A stretch of 64,000 bases of DNA from assembly GCF_047511655.1 (NCBI RefSeq), contig NC_133386.1:130885866-130949865 (forward strand). The letters run 5' to 3'. The translations under genes were made by a program, and so were the position numbers. The notes below the pieces were generated by a model. The model saw only the letters and a program-made list of their open reading frames with translations. It had not been told where the DNA came from and searched no databases. This DNA is from Castor canadensis. Its lineage: Eukaryota; Chordata; Mammalia; Rodentia; Castoridae. This document shows positions 12,854-23,545 of this stretch, in pieces; positions within the stretch are counted from its first letter, which is position 1, and the number at the start of each line of letters is the position of its first letter.

Positions 12854-13600
12854 TGAAAAGGGTCTGGCAAGGGCTGCATATCTAGGGATCCAGATGCTGC
12901 AAAAGCCTGTAACTCCCAAGAAAGCTCCAAGCTGCTTTATGGTCTGGGGGAGTGGGAAATGGAGGATTGGGTCAATCCGCTCATGACTCAGGGAGCATGT
13001 CTGTCCCTTGAAGACCACACCTAGGTAGGTGACTTGTGGGAGGCATAATTGAGCCTTTTCCTTAGGGACTTTGTATCCCGGGGAGGCCAGAAAGTTTAAA
13101 AGGGACTCAGTCGCCCTGGAGATGAGGGGCTCAGTGGCTCTACACAGAAGTAAGTCATCAACATATTGAAGAAGGGTGGCCTCTGGGTAGTGCCAATCTA
13201 ACAAGTCTCTGGTTAGGGCCTGTCCAAAAACATTAGGGCTGTCTCTAAGCCCTTGTGACAAAACTGTCCAAGTTAGTTGTTGGGAACTGTTAGTGGGATC
13301 TTCAAAGGCAAACAGAGGCTGACTGTCAGGATGCAGAGGAATGGAAAAGAAAGTGTCCTTTATATATAGTACAGAGTAATATTGGGCTTTTTAGGGTATT
13401 TGAGCCAATAGAATATAGGGATTGGGAGCAATTGGATGGAGGGGAATGACTGCTTCATTAATGAGCTAAAGGTCTTAAACCAACCTCCATTTGTTTTGCC
13501 CCTTGTGGACAGCAAGAATAGGAGTATTGTAGGGGCTGGAGCAACTAGTTCGTAGCCCTTGTTATTTTTTTAAGGAATTTATGATAGGTAGGAAACCTCA
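12842..13600 (-). pseudogene. pol: pol remnant: reverse transcriptase, truncated
   Basis: A minus-strand frame (clean at 13,261-12,842) carries the RT catalytic box LQYVDDLLL at about 13,147-13,167. Upstream it has SQGLRDSPNVFGQAL, and downstream LASPGYKVPKEKAQL and LGVTGFCSIWIPRYA, all in gammaretroviral order. Upstream sequence to about 13,600 still reads as RT fingers and palm with at least one stop. The frame then runs straight into Env-like sequence, so the RT connection, RNase H and integrase are deleted. It is a non-functional relic. Confidence 0.9.
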
Positions 13601-14060
13601 TCTTCCCTCAGGCTTGAGAGGATACTGTTTTTGATTTGGAAACTGTGAGGGATTTTTGAGTTTTATTTGAATTGGGAGGGCCATTTTGGTTTGCCCTACA
13701 GTCATTCCATCTATGGAATCTGTGGGATCTACTTGTTCTTGAAGAAGGGGGCAGCAGAGATAGTCACCTGGGGGGAGTAGAATTTGAGCCTTTAGTTGAG
13801 ATAGTAAGTCCCATCCCAGCAGGAGCACTGGAGTCTCAGGGACTATGAGAGAAGAGTAACAGAAGTGGAGGTCTCCCCAAGAGCAGGCCTGAGGCTGAGT
13901 AAAATAGCGCTCTAGGTGCTGGCCAGATATGCCCCGAATGATAACCTTGTTACTGGACTGGGGACCAGGAGAGAATGGTAAGACAGAGAAACGGGCTCCA
14001 CTGTCTAGGAGGAAGATGACCTTTCACTTCTCTACCATTATAGTTACCCAGGGCTCCTCA
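13600..14060 (-). pseudogene. pro: pro remnant: retroviral aspartic protease
   Basis: Minus-strand reading shows LLDSGA at about 13,995-14,012, the active-site loop (usually DTGA in gammaretroviruses; DSGA also occurs in aspartic proteases). It is followed by SWGDLHFCYS, a PVLLLGWDLLSQLKAQI segment (the LLGRDLL-type C-terminal motif) and the PR-RT boundary with PLQEQVDPTDSIDG. A stop lies just upstream of the active site. The order gag-pro-RT is intact. Confidence 0.8.
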
Positions 14061-14199
14061 TCATTGATGCTAAGAAGTGCAGCCTGGACAGGAGGCCCCA
14101 GGACCCATCAATCCATAGGAGGTGGCACCCCACCTTCCATCTGGAGTGTGGTATGCTTTCTGATAGTGTCTTTGAGATGCTGTAGAGAGGTAAGGGGTT

Positions 14200-14426
14200 T
14201 TCTTTTTTTTTTTTCATTTTTCTTTTATTATTCATATGTGCATACAAGGATTGGTTCATTTCTCCCCACTGCCCCCACCCCCTCCCTTACCACCCACTCC
14301 GCCCCCTCCCTCTCCCCCCACCAATACCCAGCAGAAACTATTTTGCCCTTATTTCTAATTTTGTTGTAGAGAGAGTATAAGCAATAATAGGAAGGAACAA
14401 GAGTTTTTGCTGGTTGAGACCTTGTT
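14200..14426 (-). mobile_element. 5'-truncated L1 tail inserted into the ERV gag gene
   Basis: The reverse complement is the 3' end of the same L1 family seen at 30.5, 48.4 and 54.3 kb. It includes the C-rich complement of the G-rich tract (14,264-14,323), 'tttattattcatatgtgcat' and the 'agagagagtataagcaataa' segment. Its 5' end falls at about 14,422-14,426, where gag sequence resumes. It must be younger than the provirus. I could not define a target-site duplication. Confidence 0.85.
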
Positions 14427-15440
14427 GTACTACAGTCACCTGGGAATAGTTTAGAGGTTTGACTTTGGCCCTTTTTAGCCCTTCCACTATAAGATGGATG
14501 AAGTGGCATTGACGCCATTCATCCTCTTCACCATTTTGATTCCAATGTGGATTTGTCAAGGGGACTGCCTGTGTTCCTGTGGGTATAGGCACATTTATTC
14601 CCTTATTTTCAGGTGCTACAGGTATTGAGGCTCATTGTGGATGGAAATCATCCCCAACCTTAGTGGCTTGGGCCAGGACCTGTTGCTTTTCTAATGAGGA
14701 AAGAGTCTGGTCTAGTAGAAGCATAATATCCTTTCGTGCCAATTCAGAGGTTCAGATCACAGAGATAAAGGCTTGGATATACTGGGGCATCAGTATAGCT
14801 ACCCAGATCTTTTTTAATCTCCCTTAGATCTGATAACCAGAAGCGGACATAGAGTTGCCCTCTTTCTACCATTGCCTTTTGAAAGCACCCATTAGGAGGT
14901 TCTGAATATTGGGCTTAGAAGGTAGAGCAGAGGGTGGAGCAGTAGGGATGGAGGCCTTCTCATTGGTAAGAGGCTTTTCTGGTCCTCCTTCCCCATGTTT
15001 ATCCTGTGGCTTACAAAGAATGGGCAGTGTTTGAGTATCTAGATAGCAATTGTGGAGCCATTCTGGGTGATCCTGGAGATAAAAGAAAAGCCATATATAG
15101 AGGACCTCAGTCCACCTTTCCTGCCTTTTACAGAAAAGTTCTAACTGGAGTATAGCACTATAATTTAAGGAACCCTCTGAAGGCCACTTCTCTTAGTCAC
15201 CCAAGAGATACTGAGGCCAGGCATCAGTACAAAGAAAGATGAGGGTCCTTTTCTTGAGATTAATAGGGTCAAGGTCCTTCCAGTGCTTAAGTAGACAGGC
15301 CAGTGGAGACCACTTGGTTACTGAGGCCAGAAGAAAAAAACTGGGTCAGTTTCCTTCTTGTCAGCATCCTGACTTGGGATTGATGTAACTAACGAGAGCA
15401 GGCATCCCTCTCTTGTGAATTCCTTTTTTGGCATCCGTGA
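14420..15440 (-). pseudogene. gag: gag remnant (matrix to capsid)
   Basis: Minus-strand reading at about 15,260-15,080 gives a matrix-like LIFLCTDAWPQYLLGD, then EKWPSEGSLNYSAILQLELFC and RWTEVLYI, with a stop within. A proline-rich stretch follows. Capsid-like FIHLIVEGLKRAKVKPLNYSQVTVVQQG lies at about 14,510-14,427, where the L1 tail interrupts it. The capsid C-terminus and nucleocapsid are not recognisable between the L1 and protease, so they were lost or strongly decayed. Confidence 0.75.
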
Positions 15441-16930
15441 CCAGGACCAAAGGAAGTGACTGCATAGGATTAGGCCACCTGATCAACACAGCGAGAGAAA
15501 AAAGCTCTAGGATCCTGCCTTTTAGCTAACAGCAGGCAGCCTCTTTAACAAAGGGATACATTGCCTGTAAGGTTAGAGAAGAGCATTAAGGTCCTAGGGC
15601 AATCACAGTGCCACAAGGGGATGACTAGTGTTAATACTTGGAGAAAAAAAAATTTTTTATGCTGAGACCAAAAGTATAGGAAACTTTAAATGAGAAACAT
15701 AGAAATGCCCCCACCCCTTTTTTTTTTCTTCTTCTGGAAGGTTACATTAGTGCCTTTGTTTTGGGGGTTTTTTTCTTGGGGGAATCATAACTTGAGATAA
15801 GAATTGGCTCCAAGGGCTCAAGTCAGTCAGGCCCAAGGCGTGAGGTGGGGCTGGGAATGAGCCCTGTGCAAAGTGCTGTGCCCCCCACACACCTGGGGCG
15901 AGCGACCCTGTCTGCCCAGGCCTGACCCTGCAACCCGCTGTGTATGGCTGGCAGCTTAGGATGTGCACTGGGCCCTCTTTATGGATTGCCTTAGCTATGG
16001 CAGGCATTACTGCTGCACCCAGGGGCCTGTATCCCTGTACATGTGTGCACCTGTTTGTTTTCCCTCCTCCCCTTGTAGGGGCAGGATTAGGGCATGTGTG
16101 TGGCATGGCTGCAGTTTTCTGTAGGCGCCTTTGCCTCCACCAGCACTTAGCATTTGATTTAAAGCTGCTTTGGACCGAGGGGACTGACAAACTAGGTGTG
16201 GGAATAACTTAAGAAAGTCATAAAATACCATGGTATGAGTTTTCCATGGGAGGCCAGGATCTCAGTAAGCCCAGGGAGGGGAAGGCAGACAGAGATGAAA
16301 GACAAGGTGGCGGGATTGGGGAGGGGGTAAGAGGGATGTTCTGGCATCTTAGGTAATGGAGGGGAAGGCAGAGCTTGGAGGCAGGACACACGCCTGAGGA
16401 ATTAACAATTAAGTGTGCTTCCATTCTCACTAAGTGGTACTGCTGGAACACTATTAGCTACATGAAATCTCCACTCTTGGGTCACTGCTTCTGGCAGAAG
16501 GGGTATTTGACAGATGGAAAGAGACAAAAAGTCATCAGGTGCCACAACCAATCAGGTCTTCTCCAATGTAGCAGAAGGAGTACCCGAATAAACCCTGGGC
16601 TCAGTCTCAGCCTGCAAGGAGGGAGCAAAAGCACCCCCAGAGCTGGAATCACCATGAGGCCAAAGTTGGCTAGGAGCTGTTGTTTTGATACCATAATAGG
16701 AAAGTCCTGCAGGAAGACAGGAACAGGGAGAGAGACAGGGAAAGCAGCACAGGGAAGTCTGCTTTTGGCTAGTTCTCAGCAGGGGGTTTCCCCCAGCAGG
16801 AGCATCCAGCAGGGATCTGGACCCTCATCGTTGCACCTTAGGCATGCTCCTGTTGGTTTGGCGCTTAAGTCATACTGACCTTGGTCCAGAAGAAAAGTCC
16901 CTTCATGTGGTCGCGAAAAACATTTCAGGC
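15441..16930 (-). other. Proviral leader/unassigned region between gag and 5' LTR
   Basis: About 1.5 kb separate the readable gag from the LTR, which is long for a gammaretroviral leader. A 147-codon reverse frame (16,190-15,747) and a 167-codon forward frame (16,375-16,878) are open, but neither resembles a protein I know. 'cgcgaccacatgaagggac' (minus) lies just inside the LTR, where post-primer-site leader is expected. An older insertion or an accessory reading frame are both possible. Confidence 0.4.
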
Positions 16931-17405
16931 TGGTTTGAAGTGTTGCGGGCTGGTGTCAAGGGTCCTTGCTTTCACAGGCCAGAGAATTGGCTTGTGAAGC
17001 AGCTGATTGATGAGCCAAAGCTGGTATACAAAGTAGGGATTTATTAGAAAGGAAAGGCTACAGCTAGAACCATGCAGTGGAGCCTGGAAACCAGTAGCTC
17101 TCTGCTCAAGTAAAGACTGGGGCTTTTATGGACGTTTTAACTCTGGGTTAGGTGGGTTCTTTTCATTGACCATGGATTCACAGGCTTTCTTAGGTGAACT
17201 GGTTTGTTTTGCCTCTTATTGGGGGAGAGGAAACAATCATGAGAGCATTTTGCTCATCAGCCCTGTGGCAGATCTGTCAGACCTGATATCTCCTCTTCAG
17301 GATGCAGGAATGCAGATTTACAACTCCTTCTCAGGATGCAGGAATCATAGCACTCTCCATGGGGGGATGGGATACTCACTCATCTGCCTTAGGTCTCCAG
17401 ACACA
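16931..17405 (-). repeat. 5' LTR of the provirus
   Basis: The partner of the LTR at 12,081-12,559. It shares nearly all of its length, with scattered substitutions and small indels (for example in the 'ttattagaaaggaaaggct' segment). The outer end is altered: the other LTR ends 'gactcaaca', but here the sequence is 'gacacactcag', so the exact boundary is unclear. Confidence 0.8.
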
Positions 17406-17559
17406 CTCAGAAAAATAAAACCCATGGAAAACCTGCCAATTTTTGAGCTTGTCTCCTATCCCTACATTTCAAGGAGTAGGTACTTTTCTCTCTCCTTTTT
17501 CCTATTTCTCCCTACTTTATCCTGTTTTACTAAAACACATTCCTGCTAAATTTCTATCT

Positions 17560-18165
17560 TGTGAGACTCCTTTTTGTGAGATCCCTTGAAATGTTTTTCA
17601 ATGTGGATCTCAAGTTCCTGTGACTTGCATGAAAACTGGGTAGCTGAGGGACCCCTAAGTCCCTTCCCCTCCTCTGGAATAAGGTGAGCTGTAGAGTTGT
17701 AACTGTCTCAGTCATGCTTCCCGCCCCCTCCTCTGTGCAGTGGGTCTAGCCACCAATGTCACTGGAGCAGGTTCATCAGTCAAGGAACAATAGAAATGAG
17801 ATTGGACCTGGGGGTACAGGCAAAGCTTTTTTTATTAGGACATCTGCTCTGGCAAGATGGGAGATACAGCTGTGACCAAACCAAGTCAGGTAGCAGCTCC
17901 CCAAACAAAGGAAAAGGAGTATCTAATATAGGAAAGTTTCCATTCCAAACCTTCATGCAAACAAAGGATTCATGCTTGCAGAGAATGTCCATCCTGATTG
18001 GTCAATGTGTGAGCTCAGTTGTAGGTAGTTCATTGGTCAGCTTTGACTACTAGAGTAAGGCAGGTTTTCAAGAAGCTGACCCTTGCCTGCATCTATGTGA
18101 GTAGGATGTGTTTGCAGCTGTTGTATTTTTAACTCTGAGCTGTGTGTGAGCTCTGGGTCCCCACA
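17560..18165 (-). repeat. Probable solo LTR, reverse
   Basis: On the minus strand the segment begins TGTGGGGACCCAGAGC, a very common retroviral LTR start. It carries AATAAAAAAAGC (plus 17,826-17,840) as a poly(A) signal and could end ...CTCACA at 17,560, giving TG...CA ends and about 606 bases. No internal retroviral genes or clear flanking duplication are visible, and the left edge is a guess. Confidence 0.4.
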
Positions 18166-19850
18166 TATGTCCTTGTTTGGCTTTGCTGTGACAGTGCAAA
18201 ATCCCTGCAGGGTGCTTCCCAGCCTCCAATGATTTTATCCCCCTTTTGAGTGGTCTCCAGTTAGCTTACCAGGATCCTCCCTCTACCCTTGCAAAAAACA
18301 GAGGTTTATTCTAAAAAAATGGCATAAATTAGGACTGTCCTTTCTATCTGATTTTCAGGATTTCTCTGTTCATTATGAAAAATGCTTTTATTGAACAGAG
18401 ATCCCACCCTCCCTCCCATTCAGAAGTTACAGTAAGCTCTTCTCAACACTCCTCAAATGTGCATAAACAACCAAAGATGACGGGACATTTAGGTAAAACA
18501 TAAAGGGTTAGATAGACTAACAGAAGGAAACAATACTGGAGCAAGCAGAGATAACTGAGGGGAATAAGCCAAAAAAAAAACCACCCCCAAACCAAAACCA
18601 AACAAAAAACTAGATACACAAATTTAAAAGAATCATTTCATTAGTATCTTCATGGAAGATGGTGCACCCACAAAATAAGAACAGAGTGCTATGAAAAAGA
18701 AATAAGATACAGGCTTTCCCTAAATCAACAACAATCCTAACAATAATAATGTGTGAAGCAGGGAAAAAGTTTTTCTAGATTATCAACTACATAGAACAAA
18801 TTTTTATTAATCATAGAGACAAGAGTATAAAATTTCTTTTCTCCACTGCATATGTGAGACATAATTCTGTATTCATAGCTTACTTTTCCTTTTCTTAAAG
18901 AAGTCCCCAGAGGGCTCCAAAAACTCTTCAAATTTTCTGAATGACAGGAGAGTATTTGTTGTGGGACCACTAATTAGAGGGGACTGATCAGCAGAATGAT
19001 CAAAGACATGATTGGAGGGGAGGAACTTTCCTTCTTGCCCTCTGACCTCCAGAGAAGTAGGGGTGCACAGATTATTAAAACTGGGAGAAGGGGTTGGAGA
19101 TGTGGAGTGCTTCCAGGTTGGTGAAGAGATCCACATGCTGCAAGGATGGCACACCCTGACACCCTAGGGACAGAACTCATCCTCTTGGAACCCATCTAGC
19201 CCTCACATTCTGCCCCTCTTCATCTGTATCCTCTATCAGTAAGTACCAATCCTCCTCTTATAAGTTTACACATCTGATGATTGGAAAAATTTTCTAACTA
19301 ACAAAAATGCTTTGTCTTTCTTATTAAAAAAGAAAAAAAATTTTCTACACACTAACTTCAGGCTCCATTATTGTCAACCTTTGTTTCTGCTCCACTGCCC
19401 ACAGGTTTGTTGTACTAGGCACCATAGGATGCATTCATATGGAATGCTGATGAGTGCAGGTGGCTCTGCATCACCATGTCACAGTGCTGGTTCTGTTGGT
19501 ACAATGGGCAGTAAAAATACTTCTGGAAGTCATCCCCCACACTGGACTTACTGGTAATGACTATATGTGACAGTGACTCTGAGCCATATGACTATATCCA
19601 ACGCAATCAAAACCAAAGGCATCCTCAACTCAACTTCCCTTTAGCAAGACCCCTAAATGTCTGTAGTCATTCCACCATGACCCCACAGTGGACAAAGAAA
19701 GTGGTCTTAATTGATTGTGATGAAATCATTCCATCTTTATAAGATTTTGGAAACACATGGCCATGCAACCACATTGCTGCAGCCCTCCCAGTCTGGGAAG
19801 GGGCCTGTGGCAGAGCTGAGAAGCTTTGACTCCATGAGTTGTAGTCAACT
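18166..19850. other. Unique stretch; possible decayed retrocopy on minus strand
   Basis: At 18,383-18,390 the minus strand has an AATAAAAGC poly(A)-like signal, preceded by long 3' UTR-like AT-rich sequence up to 18,880. Several short minus-strand frames (18,873-19,195) are open. No A tail, target duplication or known protein is visible, so a pseudogene call is not supported. Confidence 0.35.
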
Positions 19851-19854
19851 GGAA

Positions 19855-20000
19855 AGAAGGTGTTGGAGTTAGATTGCTCTGGTTCCAAGCCCAGTACCGC
19901 ACTTCATAACTGTGGGAGGGATCTTAGGTAAAGTAAGATAAATGAGGGCTAAGATAAGAATTACTTCATTGGGTTTTTATAAGGATTACATAAAGTAGCG
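19855..20000 (+). repeat. MIR relic, forward
   Basis: 'tggttccaagcccagtaccg', then 'taaggattacataaagtag' match the MIR core and 3' part in order, with moderate decay. Confidence 0.6.
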
Positions 20001-20017
20001 TGGAGAAATAATATGGA

Positions 20018-20610
20018 GTCCCTGACTTATGATCGTTTGACTTATGATATTTCAACTTCACGGTAGTGTAAAAGTGATACACAGTCAGTAGAAAACACAC
20101 TTCAAATTTTGAGTTTTGATTTCTTTTCCCAAGCTAACAGTATGTGGTATCATACTGTTTTATGATGCTGGGCCACCCCAGGGAGCCACAGCTCCAAGTC
20201 TGCCACGGGATCACAGGGTAAACAACTGGTAGTCCATAGCATACTGTGTTGCTGGTGCTTCTTAAGTGTAGGTATTCATTCAATAAACTGCATTATGTTA
20301 ATATAGACAGTATCAAGACCATGAGACTGGATAAGCAGTGCTAGGCAGAGGTGTCAGTGGAGAGCTTATGGTGTCAGGCACTGTCCCACAGAGCGGGTGC
20401 TCTTGGCTTATGATGGGGTTGTGTCTCAATAAACCCATCAGAAATTTAAAATATCCCAGGTTGAACATGAGTTTAATACCCCTAACCTAATGAACACCCT
20501 AACTTGGCCCAGCCTACCTTCAGCATGCTCAGAGCACTGATTTACATATGCCTACTGCTGGGCAAAATCATCTAACACAGAACCTCTCTTACAATAAAGT
20601 ATGGCATTTC
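20018..20610. repeat. Ancient palindromic MER-type repeat (probable DNA transposon)
   Basis: One end reads 'ctgacttatgatcgtttgac' with 'ttatgatatttcaacttcac', and near the other side 'ggcttatgatggggttgtg' recurs with related sequence. 'ggcccagcctaccttcagca' and 'ggcaaaatcatctaacacag' are typical of a widespread mammalian palindromic repeat that I recall but cannot name with certainty. I infer a non-autonomous DNA transposon relic. Confidence 0.5.
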
Positions 20611-20647
20611 CTCAAAAAAAAAAAATTAAAATAGAATTACTATACAA

Positions 20648-20770
20648 GGCTGGGCATGGTAGTGCACACCTGTAATCCTAACACTCTGGAGGTGGAAGCA
20701 GGAGGATCATGAGGCCAACCTGGGCTACATAGTGAGACCCTGTCTCAAAAAACAAGCTGACAAAAAAATT
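20648..20770 (+). repeat. B1-type SINE, forward
   Basis: 'gctgggcatggtagtgcaca', 'cctgtaatcctaacactc' and 'gaccctgtctcaaaaaac' make a near-complete B1 monomer. 'aattac-tat' (20,634-20,643) and 'aaattaccatat' (20,766-20,777) may be a diverged target duplication. Confidence 0.9.
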
Positions 20771-21059
20771 ACCATATCATCCAGCAATTCTGTCCTGAGT
20801 GTATACCTAACAGAACTGATCAAAGAACCTTGCACCTTTATGTTCTGGATTTGGCATTCAGAACTAAGTTATGAGCCTACAAGATTGTCCAGTTATTGAA
20901 ATAAGATTAGTTCTACTCAGGTTTTCTAGAAAAGGATGATTGGCAGATTGTGTTATCAAATAATTTCTGGTGAAATCTTGGAGAAGCCATAGAGAAGCAA
21001 GTCTATGGTTTCACCTGATGGCAGACCACACAGGGAAAACCAAAAAGATATCATTTGCT

Positions 21060-21235
21060 TTATAACAAGCACATCATTACCTCGCTGAATCTTTAAAATA
21101 TCTATATGTGCTAGTTGGTATTGCTTTATTTAAGCAATGGACGTTAAAACAGAGAAGTGTCTTGCCATAGGTCGCACAGGCACAAATGACATAAATAATT
21201 TTGATTCCAATGCATTTGTCTTCAGCTATATCCTA
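21060..21235 (-). repeat. MIR relic, reverse (weak)
   Basis: 'taaaacagagaagtgtcttg' and 'ccataggtcgcacaggcac' resemble the reverse MIR core. The rest is decayed. Confidence 0.5.
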
Positions 21236-21649
21236 TTACCTCCAGGTAAGCAGTGGAAATGATCTTGTTCCACATATAAGGACACAGGTGTATGCAGTGT
21301 ATACATAATTGAATTCACATTTGTTATTCCAGGATGGGAGAACATGTACTTTCATACAGCCTTGAATTATAAGCAATGTTGGAAGGTCTTTAAATGGCAC
21401 TACTTCAAGGACAGCCACACACATTGCTACAGAAGTGTCATTACAAAAACAAAATTTAGAGACATACTATTTACACTGGCTTTAGCAGTAAGGGTACGGC
21501 TGAGTTACAGCTGAACCACAATGTATACTTGTCTTAAAGTTCAGTTTTTAGAAAATTCTGGGACAAAAATGCTACTCATGTTCTATAACATTTAACAACC
21601 TCAACCAAAAAGGAGGAATCACACTAACAGTAATTTAAAATTAAGAAGA

Positions 21650-21740
21650 GGGCTGGTGGAGTAGCTCAAGTGGTAATGCCTTGCCCAGCAAGCATGAGGC
21701 CCTGAGTTTAACCCGCAATACCAAATAAATAAAATAGAAT
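21650..21740 (+). repeat. ID-type SINE, forward
   Basis: 'gggctggtggagtagctcaa' to 'ccctgagtttaacccgc' and an AAAT-rich tail. Confidence 0.85.
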
Positions 21741-22067
21741 GAAACAAAAACAATCAAGAAGGAATATCACCTATTTAAAATCACAACAAACTCAAAACAA
21801 CATAAAGAATTTGATGCTCTGATAACAGCAAATCTATTCCCCAAATTAAGTTCATTCTATCTATCTGCATAAAGATATGAGCATTTGGAGCAAATTGGGG
21901 TTGTCAAGGTCAACTTGGCAGGCACACTTCTAGAGAAATACTAAAAGTTAGAGTCTAGTAATGGCCCAATTTTTGTTTATGGGACTATCACATTTTAGTA
22001 ATGGATGATGGACTCAGTAGATTAGTAGTGAAAATGAAATCTTCTAAGATTAGGAATTTTGGAGCGT

Positions 22068-22197
22068 GTTTAAGGTCCAGGCTCTTCGTGTAATCCCCGT
22101 ACTTGGGAGGCTGAGGCAGGAGGAATGTGAGATGTTCAAGCTCAGCCTGGGCTACAACAGTGAGAGGAGGGAAAAAAAAAAACCAAAAAACCCCCCA
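22068..22197 (+). repeat. B1-type SINE, forward, 5' part altered
   Basis: 'tgtaatccccgtacttggga', 'ggctgaggcaggaggaatg' and 'cagcctgggctacaacagtg' with an A-rich tail. Confidence 0.85.
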
Positions 22198-22776
22198 AAG
22201 ATTCAGGCCCTTCAGTACATGCCAGCTCACTTGAAAAGAATTCCTAACATGAGAAAAACAGATAATTAGGATCAGAAAAGGCTGGCCTCAAATCTCTACT
22301 TAGCTGGTAGGAGGCCTTTAGTGAGATAGTTGGGGGCTTTTGGCTTTAGAGTCTGTGAACCAGTTGTTCACGGTGTGCTGGAACTGGTTCCTAGCAATGT
22401 TGGACAGCCAATTACTAACCTTCAGGAATTTTGCCAGGCCAGTTGTTGTACTACTGATCATTTGATATCAATTATAATGCAAGTATTTATTCCACAAAAA
22501 TTGACAAGTACTACAAGTCAGGGATTTCTTTTCCCTCCAGAGAACACATTAGCATGTAATGTATCATTCTGACTCTCCTCCAGTGCATCACCAAATCCTG
22601 CTAAAAGGGGATAATGATTCCCATATAAGGAATACACTCTTTTGGTATTGAACCAAAGCTAGGTAAACAAGAAACACTCATGTTATAAGGTGCTTACCGG
22701 GCACAATCACATTTGACTCTCACAATGGCCTTTAGAGATAAGCATTGGTGTCCCCCAAAATAATCATGCATTTTGC

Positions 22777-22993
22777 ACTGGGCATGGTGGCTCATGCCTA
22801 TAATCCTAATTACTTGTGAGGCAGAGATCAGGAAAATCCAAGTTTGAAGCTAGCCCAGGCCAAAAAAAAAAGTAAGACTCTATCTAAAATATGCAACACT
22901 AAAGAAGGGCAGAAAGGCTCAAGTGCCTACCAATTGTGAGGCCCTTAGTTCAAACCCCAGTACTGCAAAATAATAATAATAATAATAATAATG
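22777..22993 (+). repeat. B1-ID dimeric SINE, forward, with (AAT)n tail
   Basis: The B1 half ('gggcatggtggctcatgcct') and ID half ('gggcagaaaggctcaagtg', 'gttcaaaccccagtactgc') end in about 8 AAT units at 22,969-22,993, a tail that has become a microsatellite. 'catgcattttgca' before (22,767-22,779) and 'gatgcattttgcac' after (22,993-23,006) form a target-site duplication of about 12 bases. Confidence 0.9.
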
Positions 22994-23087
22994 ATGCATT
23001 TTGCACACACACTGAAGCTAGAATGATTAGTGGCTGCCTTCTGCCTAAACCTGTCCAGTGGTTCTGCCACATAAAAGTTCATATTAC

Positions 23088-23285
23088 TGCCAGGCATCAG
23101 TAGCTCATGCCTATAATCCAGAGATCAAGAGGATTTCAGCTCAACGCCAGCCCAGGCAAATAATTCACAAGACCTTATCTCAAAAAAACCCTCCACAAAA
23201 AAGGGCTGGTGGAGTGGCTCACGGTGTAGAACACCTGTCTAGCAAGCATGAAGCCCTGAATTCAAACCCCAGTGCAAAAAAAGTC
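23088..23285 (+). repeat. B1-ID dimeric SINE, forward
   Basis: 'gccaggcatcagtagctcat', 'accttatctcaaaaaaacc', then ID 'gggctggtggagtggctcac' and 'ttcaaaccccagtgcaaaa'. The 87-codon open frame here is SINE-derived. Confidence 0.9.
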
Positions 23286-23319
23286 CACACTCCATATCTT
23301 GTCTTCAGTTCTCAGGCAT

Positions 23320-23545
23320 AGTGGTGACAAGCACAGCTACTGAAATCTCAGCTCAAGCCACAATTGATGAGCATGACCTTGGGCAAATATTTTATCCTCT
23401 CTTTGCCTTCCTTTCCTATGTATAAAATGGGAATAATCATAGCATCAACCTCATGTTGCTGCTGGGATTAAATTTGTTAGTTCATGCAATTCCCTAAGAA
23501 TAGTGTCTGGCCCTTACCAAGTGCTGATTTTATCTCCTGTGGGGT
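23320..23545 (+). repeat. MIR relic, forward
   Basis: 'gagcatgaccttgggcaaat', 'tataaaatgggaataatca' and 'atagtgtctggccctt' follow MIR consensus order. Confidence 0.7.

Larger units (their letters stand above)
12081..17405 (-). mobile_element. Defective gammaretrovirus-like provirus (class I ERV)
   Basis: Reading the minus strand from 17,405 down to 12,081 gives 5' LTR, a long leader, gag, protease, RT, Env C-terminus, polypurine tract and 3' LTR. The LTRs are clearly related but diverged, so the insertion is not recent. Coding parts carry stops and frame changes. The last third of pol and nearly all of env are missing, and an L1 tail interrupts gag. I could not find a convincing tRNA primer-binding site next to the 5' LTR, nor matching host duplications outside the LTRs, so the outer edges are uncertain by about 10 bases. 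It cannot encode a working virus. Confidence 0.9.

Noticed and set aside
15747-16190. 147-codon reverse frame as an accessory viral gene
   Set aside because: No recognisable signal, motif or splice site and it lies in a decayed provirus. Left as unassigned leader.
18350-19200. Processed pseudogene on the minus strand ending at the AATAAA near 18,385
   Set aside because: No A tail, no target duplication and no protein I can recognise. A lone poly(A)-like signal in AT-rich DNA is weak evidence.
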